Assembly (NCBI GenBank): GCA_026992705.1
Contig: JALWYT010000217.1
Location: 1 to 5,216 of the forward strand
Direction: 5' to 3'
DNA from: Thiotrichaceae bacterium
Lineage (GTDB): Bacteria; Pseudomonadota; Gammaproteobacteria; Thiotrichales; Thiotrichaceae
Length of the DNA stretch: 5,216 bases
The notes beneath the pieces are model-generated. The model worked only from the letters and a program-made list of their open reading frames with translations, made no database searches and was not told where the DNA came from. Of the stretch, positions 1-5,216 are shown in pieces. Position 1 is the stretch's first letter. Every line of letters starts with the position of its first letter. The translations under genes were made by a program, and so were the position numbers.

Positions 1-38
1 TTTAGCTTAATCTATAACAATAAATGGGAGAGGGTTAG

Positions 39-1559
39 ATGAAATATAAATTATTGCTAAGTACATTAGCTATTGTTGCATTTACGTCAGTTTTAGCAGA
101 AGAAGCTAGCACAACGGCATTAGAGGAGGCAAATAATAAGACTAATAAACCATTAAAAGAAACTCATATTAAAGAACCGATCAAACCTATAAAAGTAGAA
201 AAAAAATTAGATGAAGGCCAAAAAACTGTTGCAACTTATCTCTATCAAGAAGGAATTAAAGAAAGAGAGCACGGTAGCAATAACAAAGCAGCTATTTTAT
301 TAAATAAAGCCCTAGATATTTATAAAAATAACAGTAACGGATCTCTTGAATATGCAGATGTTATGTATGAACTCGCTTATTTATATACGGAAATGGGTAA
401 TTTTGATGAGGCTGAAAAATTATATGATCAAGTCATTGATATGAAAAGTCAGCTTTTAGGGGCAAATCACCCTTCAATTGCCACTGTTCTAGATAATTTA
501 GCAAGTTTGTATGAAAGAAAGTCGGAATTTGACAAAGCAGATATATTGTATCAGCGAGCACTTAAAATAAATATGCAAGCAACAGGAGAATCAAGCCCTG
601 CAGTTGCAAATAGTTTATCGAATATTGCAAATATTGATTTAGCTCGTGGTGATTACGAAGCAGCTGAACCACTATATCAGCGTGCACTTACTTTAATGGA
701 AAAAACCTTAGGAAAAAAAAATTTAGCTGTTGCTGATACTTTAAACAACCTAGCTAGTCTTTATTTGAAGAAAGAAGAATATAACAAAGCTAAACCACTC
801 TTTGAACGTTCACTTACTATTGTTGAAGATAAATTAGGACGCTTCCATCCTGAAACATCTATACGGTTAAACAACTTAGCAGAAGTTTATCGTGGTATGG
901 GAAAACTTAATGAAGCAGAAGAATTGTATCAACGTGATTTATTTATTACTGAGAAAACATTAGGCAAAGGGCATCCTTCTATTGTTAAAACACTCAATAA
1001 CTTAGCTGAATTATATCGTAAAACAAATGATATTGATAAAGCAGAACCACTTTATTTACGGGCATTACGTACTGCTGAAGCAAAATTTGGTCAAGGTCAT
1101 ATATCATCCGCCCCTATTTTAAATAACTTAGGCGAACTATACCGTGAAACAGGACGATATGATTTAGCTGAGAAACTATATAAGCAATCTCTAACGATTT
1201 TACAAACCACCTTTGGTTTTGAAGAACACCCTGATATTGCAATACGTTATAATAACCTCGCAGAATTATATAGGGCTAAAGGTGATACTGATAAAGCTGA
1301 ACGTTATTTTCTTAAAGCATTAGCAATAAAAGAAAAGTTAGATGGTTTAAATGCACCTTCAATTGCTATTACTGAAAATAATCTTGCTTCACTTTATGAA
1401 GATAAAGGAGATTTTAAAACCGCAGAAAAGCACTACAAACGAGCTATTAGAATTTTGAATGCAAACTATCCAGATGGAAATCCAAATCTAGATATTGTTA
1501 AAGAAAACTATGCTGACTTAAAAGTCAAAATGAAGTTAAAAAGTTCAGAATCTCAATAG
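39..1559 (+). CDS. Exported kinesin-light-chain-type tetratricopeptide repeat protein
   Basis: A 506-residue protein that is almost wholly repeats. Residues 1-20 form a Sec signal peptide (KYK n-region, hydrophobic core, likely cleavage after VLA20). Residues 21-62 are a charged, probably flexible linker rich in Lys, Glu and Thr. From about residue 63 to 500 there are ten TPR units starting near residues 84, 125, 167, 209, 251, 293, 335, 377, 420 and 462. The period is 42 residues with one-residue slips (41 in unit 1, 43 in unit 8). Each unit reads roughly A-E-x-L-Y-x-R-A-L, then G-x-x-H-P, then L-N-N-L-A-x-L-Y, the TPR_10/TPR_12 (kinesin light chain) pattern. No cysteine is visible. Such arrays bind peptides or proteins, so a periplasmic or surface scaffold is inferred; no catalytic domain is present. 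The start is supported by GGGAGAGGG at 26-34. A TATAAC at 13-18 could be its -10, but the -35 would lie outside the window. The partner is unknown. Confidence 0.93.
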   Translation: MKYKLLLSTLAIVAFTSVLAEEASTTALEEANNKTNKPLKETHIKEPIKPIKVEKKLDEGQKTVATYLYQEGIKEREHGSNNKAAILLNKALDIYKNNSNGSLEYADVMYELAYLYTEMGNFDEAEKLYDQVIDMKSQLLGANHPSIATVLDNLASLYERKSEFDKADILYQRALKINMQATGESSPAVANSLSNIANIDLARGDYEAAEPLYQRALTLMEKTLGKKNLAVADTLNNLASLYLKKEEYNKAKPLFERSLTIVEDKLGRFHPETSIRLNNLAEVYRGMGKLNEAEELYQRDLFITEKTLGKGHPSIVKTLNNLAELYRKTNDIDKAEPLYLRALRTAEAKFGQGHISSAPILNNLGELYRETGRYDLAEKLYKQSLTILQTTFGFEEHPDIAIRYNNLAELYRAKGDTDKAERYFLKALAIKEKLDGLNAPSIAITENNLASLYEDKGDFKTAEKHYKRAIRILNANYPDGNPNLDIVKENYADLKVKMKLKSSESQ

Positions 1560-1607
1560 ATTTTAAAAATTTTATTAAATTATACACCCCTGTAAAAGAC
1601 CGTATAA

Positions 1608-1645
1608 ATGTGTTCGTTCCCACATTTATTTGGAAACGAACACAT
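1608..1645. terminator. Bidirectional hairpin terminator between convergent genes
   Basis: Arms 1608-1618 (ATGTGTTCGTT) and 1635-1645 (AACGAACACAT) are perfect 11-bp complements. After a C/A mismatch the helix can be extended by two C-G pairs (1620-1621 with 1632-1633), leaving a loop of about 10 nt. On the + strand it is followed by AATTTT and further T-rich sequence. On the - strand the nearest T-run is weaker and more distant. It lies 48 bp past the TPR gene and 15 bp past the stop of the convergent gene at 1661, so it can serve both. The + direction is the better supported. Confidence 0.7.
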
Positions 1646-1660
1646 AATTTTACCTACTTT

Positions 1661-2488
1661 TTATTTTCCTTCCATTTGCTTACTTTGTACTTGTTTAGTC
1701 TCAGATTTATCATCACCATTTTGGGTCGTTTGTACTGTTGCCTGGCTTGGTGCAACTTGATAAAACCCCGTATTTTTCCAGTTGTAACTGGATACAGTAG
1801 GAGCAACAGGAACTTGAGGCTGTACTTGTGGTGACATCATAGCTTGAGTATTCTTTTGCATATTTATATTCGGCATGCTAAACCCATTATTATTCATTGA
1901 TGGCATTTTAAATCCTGAAGCATTAGAAGTATTATTTGAATACCAAGGCATATTCCAACCTGAATTATTCATCCAAGGTATTCTCCAACCTGAGTTACTA
2001 TTCCCCATCATTGGTATATTCCAAGTTGATCCATCTGGTGAGCTAAATCTTGGCATTTTCCAATTACTACCATTGTTTCTCATCATTGGCATTGACCAAC
2101 TTGAACCATTGCTATTCGTACCAAAACTTTTTCCCATATTGAAACTAGGCATTTTGAAGGCATGACTATTATTTCCAAAACTTTTCCCCATATTGAAGCT
2201 AGGCATATTAAAATGTGTTCCTTTACCATTACCCATATTCATTGTTGGCATCTTCCAACTTGTACCTCTATTTAAATTTACATTGGGCATAGCAAAACCT
2301 GTTGTATTATTATTTGGCATCATACCATATGTCATAACAGGTGGTGGTGGCGGTGGTACAATGTTATTTGTAACGACCTTTTGTGGGGCTGTCGGTGCAT
2401 TTGTCTGTTGAGTAATATTTACCCCATTGGCTATAACAATTGAATTTGAAAGTAAGAATACTGTTGCTGTAAGTAATGTAAATCTCAT
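1661..2488 (-). CDS. Exported Asn/Met-rich protein with eleven [W/F]-x-[M/I]-P repeats
   Basis: A 275-residue secreted low-complexity protein not recognised as a named family. Residues 1-20 are a signal peptide (likely cleavage after VIA20). Residues 21-44 are a Thr/Gln/Val linker, 45-50 a run of six prolines, and 61-212 a repeat region. [W/F]-x-[M/I]-P occurs with its aromatic at 65, 78, 93, 111, 131, 143, 156, 168, 178, 193 and 203, spaced 10-20 residues and separated by Asn/Ser/Gly linkers. The tail (213-275) is Gln/Val/Pro-rich and ends polar. By hand count there are about 42 Asn and 27 Met, and no Cys. Such composition suits a disordered or self-assembling envelope, matrix or sulfur-globule-like structural protein. 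The many Met could also bind Cu(I) or buffer oxidants. These roles are inference. The start is fixed by AAGGAA at 2495-2500, six bases upstream, and by the signal peptide. The antisense reading frames lack both. Confidence 0.85.
   Translation of the reverse strand: MRFTLLTATVFLLSNSIVIANGVNITQQTNAPTAPQKVVTNNIVPPPPPPVMTYGMMPNNNTTGFAMPNVNLNRGTSWKMPTMNMGNGKGTHFNMPSFNMGKSFGNNSHAFKMPSFNMGKSFGTNSNGSSWSMPMMRNNGSNWKMPRFSSPDGSTWNIPMMGNSNSGWRIPWMNNSGWNMPWYSNNTSNASGFKMPSMNNNGFSMPNINMQKNTQAMMSPQVQPQVPVAPTVSSYNWKNTGFYQVAPSQATVQTTQNGDDKSETKQVQSKQMEGK
2105..2212 (-). repeat. Two tandem 54-bp copies inside the repeat protein gene
   Basis: Codons 93-110 (2159-2212) and 111-128 (2105-2158) are adjacent 18-codon copies. 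Both encode F-x-M-P-S-F-N-M-G-K-S-F-G followed by a variable Asn/Ser linker. A stretch of about 29 bp in each copy (starting CCAAAACTTTT on the + strand) is nearly identical at DNA level, differing at two positions. The other repeats of the gene are conserved only as protein motif. This looks like a recent in-frame duplication by slippage or unequal exchange. Confidence 0.8.
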
Positions 2489-2575
2489 AGTAATTTCCTT
2501 AAGTTATATATAATCGATCAATCTTATGCTTAAAGGTATAGAGGCTACTTTCAATCTGCAAGCAATTAATTTGGA

Positions 2576-2605
2576 TTGATAATATTCTTAATGTGTTAAC
2601 GTCAA
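2576..2605 (-). promoter_or_regulatory. Candidate sigma-70 promoter for the Asn/Met-rich protein gene
   Basis: On the - strand TTGACG (2600-2605) matches the -35 consensus in five of six bases. Two -10 candidates follow: TATTAT (2579-2584, five of six, but a short 15-bp spacer) and TATCAA (2576-2581, four of six, 18-bp spacer). Transcription would start near 2570, giving a leader of about 80 nt. No terminator-like structure lies between it and the start codon. In such AT-rich DNA chance matches are common, so this is only a candidate. Confidence 0.4.
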
Positions 2606-2645
2606 AATACACTTATAATTTTATAATATAAGTATATTCTAAATT

Positions 2646-2665
2646 TGTAACAAAATGTAACAAAA
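2646..2665 (-). promoter_or_regulatory. Tandem GTTACA-N4-GTTACA site, OmpR-type response-regulator box
   Basis: The + strand holds two perfect, directly adjacent copies of the 10-mer TGTAACAAAA (2646-2655 and 2656-2665). Read on the - strand this gives GTTACA-N4-GTTACA. Direct repeats at one helical turn are how OmpR/PhoB-family regulators bind as head-to-tail dimers, and GTTACA-like half sites are described for OmpR and RstA. The site sits 4 bp upstream of the candidate -35 at 2670, an activating position for the 2931 gene. It also lies about 40 bp upstream of the divergent -35 at 2600-2605, so it could affect both genes. The identity of the regulator is inference. Confidence 0.4.
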
Positions 2666-2669
2666 TTCA

Positions 2670-2697
2670 TTCACTATTAAGATAATTTTGCTATATT
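2670..2697 (+). promoter_or_regulatory. Candidate extended -10 promoter for the small secreted protein gene
   Basis: TATATT at 2692-2697 is preceded by TG at 2689-2690, giving TGcTATATT, an extended -10 element. TTCACT at 2670-2675 is a four-of-six -35 with a 16-bp spacer. Predicted initiation is near 2704, about 227 nt upstream of the ATG at 2931. The weak -35 directly beside the tandem repeat at 2646-2665 fits an activator-dependent promoter, though this is inferred. Confidence 0.5.
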
Positions 2698-2703
2698 TTT
2701 GCC

Positions 2704-2930
2704 CACAAAAAATATAGTAGAGTCAAATCAACGGGATTCTAAAGAAATTTCTATTAAATCGGGTAGAACTTCCTGAGTAAAAGAAAATTGACCCACCTGG
2801 AGTTGCTACTACAATGATACTAACCCGATACTTAGTGAAATCTCCAGCTTAATCAGAAGACCTTGAAGGACACCTCTATAAATTCACATATTGGTAAATT
2901 TAATCTAAATCTTATTAGGGAATAACTTAA
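2704..2930 (+). promoter_or_regulatory. Long structured 5' leader, possible cis-regulatory RNA of unknown class
   Basis: No gene of useful length lies here, yet the sequence is less AT-rich than its flanks and full of complementary segments. Nested pairs: TAGAG 2718-2722 with CTCTA 2874-2878; GGT 2762-2764 with ACC 2860-2862, continuing as CTTC 2769-2772 / GAAG 2856-2859 and TGA 2774-2776 / TCA 2853-2855; CTGGAG 2797-2802 with CTCCAG 2842-2847; ACTAA 2819-2823 with TTAGT 2832-2836. ATCGGGT 2758-2764 also complements ACCCGAT 2823-2829, which would cross the CTGGAG/CTCCAG helix as a pseudoknot. GGGT can alternatively pair with ACCC 2791-2794, and GTCAA 2722-2726 with TTGAC 2788-2792. No U-tract terminator precedes the ATG, so read-through into the 2931 gene is likely. 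No known riboswitch signature was recognised. The folding was done by eye, without energies. Confidence 0.4.
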
Positions 2931-3188
2931 ATGAAAAACATACTTCAAGTAATGTTTTTGGGCAGCATTTTATCTACAGGATTTGCAACAGCAGCAACTG
3001 TACATATGGAAGGACCAACAACGGGACATATATCAACTTTACAAGTCAAAGCAGCCGTACAAAAACGCCATAAAGGACGTATTATTTACATTAAAAGGGT
3101 AGCAACTCCAAGCCACCCTAACTGCCATACTATAAAAATGATTACAACAACAGGCGAGTTCCGCTACATTCGTTACGCCTGTAAATAG
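2931..3188 (+). CDS. Small exported two-cysteine protein, possibly PepSY-like
   Basis: An 85-residue protein with a signal peptide over about residues 1-21 (likely cleavage after ATA21 or TAA22), leaving a basic mature part of about 63 residues. The mature part has a helix-like stretch (LQVKAAVQKRHKG, 38-50), then two strand-like stretches (RIIYIKRV and FRYIRYAC) around HTIKMITTTGE. This helix-strand-turn-strand order resembles small PepSY-type periplasmic proteins, but I cannot assign the family with certainty. The only cysteines, C65 and C84, could form a disulfide in the periplasm. The start is supported by AGGGA at 2917-2921, nine bases upstream, and by the signal peptide. It is a single-gene unit: a long leader precedes it and an intrinsic terminator follows. 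The gene converges with an exported thioredoxin-like protein, a possible redox partner. The function is unknown. Confidence 0.85.
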   Translation: MKNILQVMFLGSILSTGFATAATVHMEGPTTGHISTLQVKAAVQKRHKGRIIYIKRVATPSHPNCHTIKMITTTGEFRYIRYACK

Positions 3189-3200
3189 TAACTCACTTCT

Positions 3201-3242
3201 GCTCGATCATAATAATTAATCGTATTATGATCGTGCTTTTTT
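3201..3242 (+). terminator. Intrinsic terminator of the small secreted protein gene
   Basis: CGATCATAATA (3204-3214) and TATTATGATCG (3223-3233) form a perfect 11-bp stem with an 8-nt loop. The stem extends by G-C and C-G pairs beyond a T/T mismatch and is followed directly by six T (3237-3242). It starts 12 bp after the stop at 3188. The T-tract overlaps the stop codon of the convergent gene (3241-3243). On the - strand no U-run follows the hairpin, so it is a poor terminator for that gene. Confidence 0.85.
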
Positions 3243-3768
3243 ACATAACTTGTGCTTTCTTTTCAGTTTTCTTACTCTCAATGACATTATTCTTCTGTGA
3301 GTTAAAATATGCTACTAATTCATCAACCGTTACTGGACCAACAATATAACCAGCAGACTTTCCCTCTGGAGTAAAAAGCATAATTGTTGGTGTACCAATA
3401 AAGTGCGTATTCGGTATATAGTTTGCAATTAAAGCATCAGCATCTTCTGGTGTTGCTAACAAATTAGTAAACTCTAAGTCATTATTAGCCACAAACTGTT
3501 TAGCCTTTTCCCTATTTTGTTCACCATCTATTGATACCCCAATCACTTGAGCATTATAGTCATCCGCAATGACATCGAAGTCAGCAAGATGATGGATAGT
3601 TTTCTTACAAATATGGCAGTTATAACTCCATATTTCCAAAACCGTCCATTTCCCTTTTCCGATATAATCACTAAAATGGCTTGCTGTACCATTTTCTAAC
3701 TGGGTTACGGCAAAAGCAGGTAATGCAAATACTAGATAACTAACTATAATAAAAAATATTTTTTTCAT
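3241..3768 (-). CDS. Exported TlpA/thioredoxin-fold thiol-disulfide protein (CHIC active site)
   Basis: A 175-residue protein with a signal peptide over residues 1-20 (cleavage after AFA20) and a TlpA-like redoxin domain over about 22-157. The first strand WTVLEIW (41-47) leads to the active site C51-H-I-C54. The cis-proline loop is G125-T126-P127-T128, before the strand IMLF. VIGVSIDG (75-82), followed by a helix, is the insertion typical of TlpA/ResA/CcmG-type proteins. The tail (158-175) is Lys-rich and polar. Such proteins reduce or exchange disulfides in the periplasm, for instance in cytochrome c maturation or repair of oxidised cysteines. Here no cytochrome or Dsb gene is adjacent, so the substrate is open. 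The usual W-C before the second active-site residue pair is replaced by Y-N-C, seen in some TlpA subfamilies. The start is supported by GGAA at 3776-3779. It is divergent from rmuC across 116 bp and probably monocistronic. Confidence 0.9.
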   Translation of the reverse strand: MKKIFFIIVSYLVFALPAFAVTQLENGTASHFSDYIGKGKWTVLEIWSYNCHICKKTIHHLADFDVIADDYNAQVIGVSIDGEQNREKAKQFVANNDLEFTNLLATPEDADALIANYIPNTHFIGTPTIMLFTPEGKSAGYIVGPVTVDELVAYFNSQKNNVIESKKTEKKAQVM

Positions 3769-3795
3769 TTTGATTTTCCAATTTTGTTTCTTAAA

Positions 3796-3825
3796 TTGCC
3801 AGTACGTTAAAAACTACTTTATGGA
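3796..3825 (+). promoter_or_regulatory. Weak candidate promoter for rmuC
   Basis: The 116-bp gap 3769-3884 must hold the promoters of two divergent genes. The best + strand match is TTGCCA (3796-3801, five of six for -35) with TATGGA (3820-3825, three of six) at an 18-bp spacing. A second -10 possibility is TACAAA at 3826-3831. No convincing - strand promoter and no operator-like palindrome were found in the gap. Confidence 0.22.
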
Positions 3826-3884
3826 TACAAATTATTAACCAAGGTGAAAAGTATTTTGGATAAACGGAAAGAATAAGGCAAATT

Positions 3885-5186
3885 ATGTCACTAAGTCATT
3901 TTATCGCCAATAATATATTGGTATTGATTGCTGTATTTATGTTTTTTTTAGGGCTATTAGTCGCTTACTTTATATTTAATACTCCCCTACAAAATGCTCT
4001 CAAAAAAGTCACACAACTAGAGCTTGAAAAATTAACCTTAGACAAACTGCATGAAGAGCGTTTACAAATGTTAGATGAGTCTCATGACCAACTTTATAAT
4101 GCATTTGCAAGCTTATCTCAGCAAGCATTAAAAACTAATAGTGATCAATTTTTACAACTAGCTCAAGAAACACTAGCTCGATTTCATAGCTCTGCACAAA
4201 TAGATTTAGAGTACCGTAAAGAAGCTGTTGATAACTTAATCAAACCAATACAAGAAGCCCTAGAAAAAACAACACAGCAAGTCCATAAAATAGAACAAGA
4301 ACGACGTAAGTCCTTTAGTACATTAACAGAGCAACTTAAAACCATAGCCAATGATCAAGCTAGTCTACGCCAAGAAACACGCAAATTAGTCACCGCACTA
4401 CGTCGTCCAGAAGTTCGTGGACAATGGGGGGAAATCAGCCTAAAACGCATTGCAGAATTAGCAGGCATGGTTGAATACTGTGATTTTATTGAGCAAGTTC
4501 ACCAAAATGGTAAAGATCGCACAATTCGTCCTGACATGGTCGTAAACATGCCTAACAAACGGCAATTAATTATCGACGCTAAAACTCCAATGGATGCCTA
4601 TTTAGATGCTGCAAGTACCGAGGATGAAACAGAACAAAAACTACAACTAATACGACATGCTAAAATCGTGCGTAACCATATGCGAGCGTTAGCTAGCAAA
4701 CGTTATTGGGAGCAGTTTACAAAAGCCCCTGATTTTGTCATCTTATTTATCCCAGGGGATCAGTTTTTATCCGCTGCATTAGAGTATGATAAATCTCTAT
4801 TAGCTGATTCTTTAGCAGAGCGTGTGATTCTTTCAACTCCTAGTAGTTTAGTGGCACTACTCCGTGCCGTTGCATTCGGCTGGAAACAAGAAAGCCTTGC
4901 AGAAAATGCAGAAAAAATTCGTGAACTTGGTGAAGAATTATATAAACGTGTTGCTATTTATTCAGAACATATGGGACGATTAGGTAAGAGTTTAAGCAGC
5001 AGTGTTGAGTACTATAATAAAGCTATTGGTTCTCTAGAACGAAGTGTATTACCTAGTGCTAGACGGTTTACGGAATTAGGCTTACAAGCAAAGAAAACTA
5101 TAGTTAAAACTGATATGATTGAAAATGTACCGCGTATACCTGTTACCTCATCTAAGGATGTAAAAGAAAATACAAAATCAATATAA
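3885..5186 (+). CDS. rmuC: DNA recombination protein RmuC
   Basis: A complete 433-residue RmuC family protein of near-usual length. Residues 10-31 are a single N-terminal transmembrane helix. Residues 37-170 are predicted coiled coil, rich in Gln, Glu, Lys and Leu. The conserved RmuC domain follows at about 172-400. Its landmarks are RRPEVRGQWGE (173-183) with ELAGM (191-195), DAKTPMDAYLDA (231-242), PDFVILFIPGDQ (282-293), STPSSLVALLRAVAFGW (317-333) and the tail LERSVLPSARRFTELG (384-399). The family is related to PD-(D/E)xK-type nucleases. In Escherichia coli, loss of rmuC raises inversion between short inverted repeats, so it is thought to limit such rearrangements; its exact biochemistry is not settled. 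A membrane-anchored, cytoplasmic-facing protein is inferred. AAGG at 3875-3878, six bases before the ATG, supports the start. All core motifs are intact, and the divergent C-terminal tail (405-433) is usual for the family. No operon partner is visible. Confidence 0.97.
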   Translation: MSLSHFIANNILVLIAVFMFFLGLLVAYFIFNTPLQNALKKVTQLELEKLTLDKLHEERLQMLDESHDQLYNAFASLSQQALKTNSDQFLQLAQETLARFHSSAQIDLEYRKEAVDNLIKPIQEALEKTTQQVHKIEQERRKSFSTLTEQLKTIANDQASLRQETRKLVTALRRPEVRGQWGEISLKRIAELAGMVEYCDFIEQVHQNGKDRTIRPDMVVNMPNKRQLIIDAKTPMDAYLDAASTEDETEQKLQLIRHAKIVRNHMRALASKRYWEQFTKAPDFVILFIPGDQFLSAALEYDKSLLADSLAERVILSTPSSLVALLRAVAFGWKQESLAENAEKIRELGEELYKRVAIYSEHMGRLGKSLSSSVEYYNKAIGSLERSVLPSARRFTELGLQAKKTIVKTDMIENVPRIPVTSSKDVKENTKSI

Positions 5187-5216
5187 CTTTCTATAATTAC
5201 TCAACTTATACACAAT

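Noticed and set aside
330..1520. Regular direct repetition at DNA level that might suggest a CRISPR or other repeat array.
   Set aside because: The repetition is the 42-codon TPR period. The copies are divergent at nucleotide level and form one uninterrupted reading frame.
1580..1607. Inverted repeat TTATAC/GTATAA downstream of the TPR gene.
   Set aside because: A six-pair AT-rich stem with a 16-nt loop is weak beside the 11-bp hairpin at 1608-1645.
1610..2411. Three open frames on the + strand (1610-1834, 1875-2165, 2193-2411) antisense to the repeat protein gene.
   Set aside because: They lie opposite the 275-residue gene on the other strand and mirror its Met/Asn/Pro-rich codons as hydrophobic repeats. 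They lack signal peptides and good ribosome sites, and the first overlaps the terminator hairpin.
2611..2633. Inverted repeat ACTTATA (2611-2617) / TATAAGT (2627-2633) as an operator.
   Set aside because: Short arms made almost wholly of A and T in an AT-rich stretch; likely by chance.
2704..2880. A 6S RNA: length near 180 nt, CGGG followed by CCTGAG and, 88 nt later, ACCTTGAA, all vaguely like segments of enterobacterial 6S RNA.
   Set aside because: The matches are short and do not sit in the equivalent structural positions. There is no GGTTCAAGG partner after ACCTTGAA, no matching closing stem and no terminator. A covariance-model search (Rfam 6S) would decide it.
2704..2930. Known riboswitches (TPP, FMN, cobalamin, glycine, c-di-GMP, manganese), tmRNA, SRP RNA or RNase P RNA.
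   Set aside because: None of their conserved core sequences is visible on either strand. The CCTGAG at 2772-2777 alone is not a TPP box.

Overview
The window is strongly AT-rich, double-stranded-gene-dense bacterial DNA. It carries five protein genes, all with ordinary Shine-Dalgarno sites and ATG starts. Four of the five encode exported proteins with Sec-type signal peptides; the fifth is a membrane-anchored RmuC. RmuC and the thioredoxin-like protein look proteobacterial, most likely an AT-rich gammaproteobacterium. The asparagine/methionine/tryptophan-rich repeat protein is loosely reminiscent in composition of cell-envelope or sulfur-globule proteins of filamentous sulfur bacteria. That is only an impression and does not fix the lineage.

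Layout, left to right. (1) 39-1559 (+): exported protein built of about ten 42-residue kinesin-light-chain-type TPRs. (2) 1608-1645: strong hairpin between convergent genes, a probable bidirectional terminator. (3) 1661-2488 (-): exported low-complexity protein with eleven [W/F]-x-[M/I]-P motifs. (4) 2489-2930: a 442-bp intergenic region holding a divergent pair of candidate promoters, a perfect tandem GTTACA-N4-GTTACA site of the OmpR-like type, and a leader of about 225 nt with several long-range complementarities, including a possible pseudoknot. No known riboswitch or RNA class was recognised in it. (5) 2931-3188 (+): small exported protein with two cysteines, followed by an intrinsic terminator at 3201-3242. 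(6) 3241-3768 (-): exported TlpA/thioredoxin-fold protein with a CHIC active site. (7) 3885-5186 (+): complete rmuC. The last 30 bases hold nothing recognisable.

The genes do not form one operon: the order is + - + - +, so each is probably transcribed alone. The four exported proteins share a cell-envelope theme. The adjacency of a two-cysteine secreted protein and a periplasmic thiol-disulfide protein suggests, but does not prove, a functional link. The parts most worth a second look are the intergenic region 2570-2930 and the W/F-x-M-P repeat protein.
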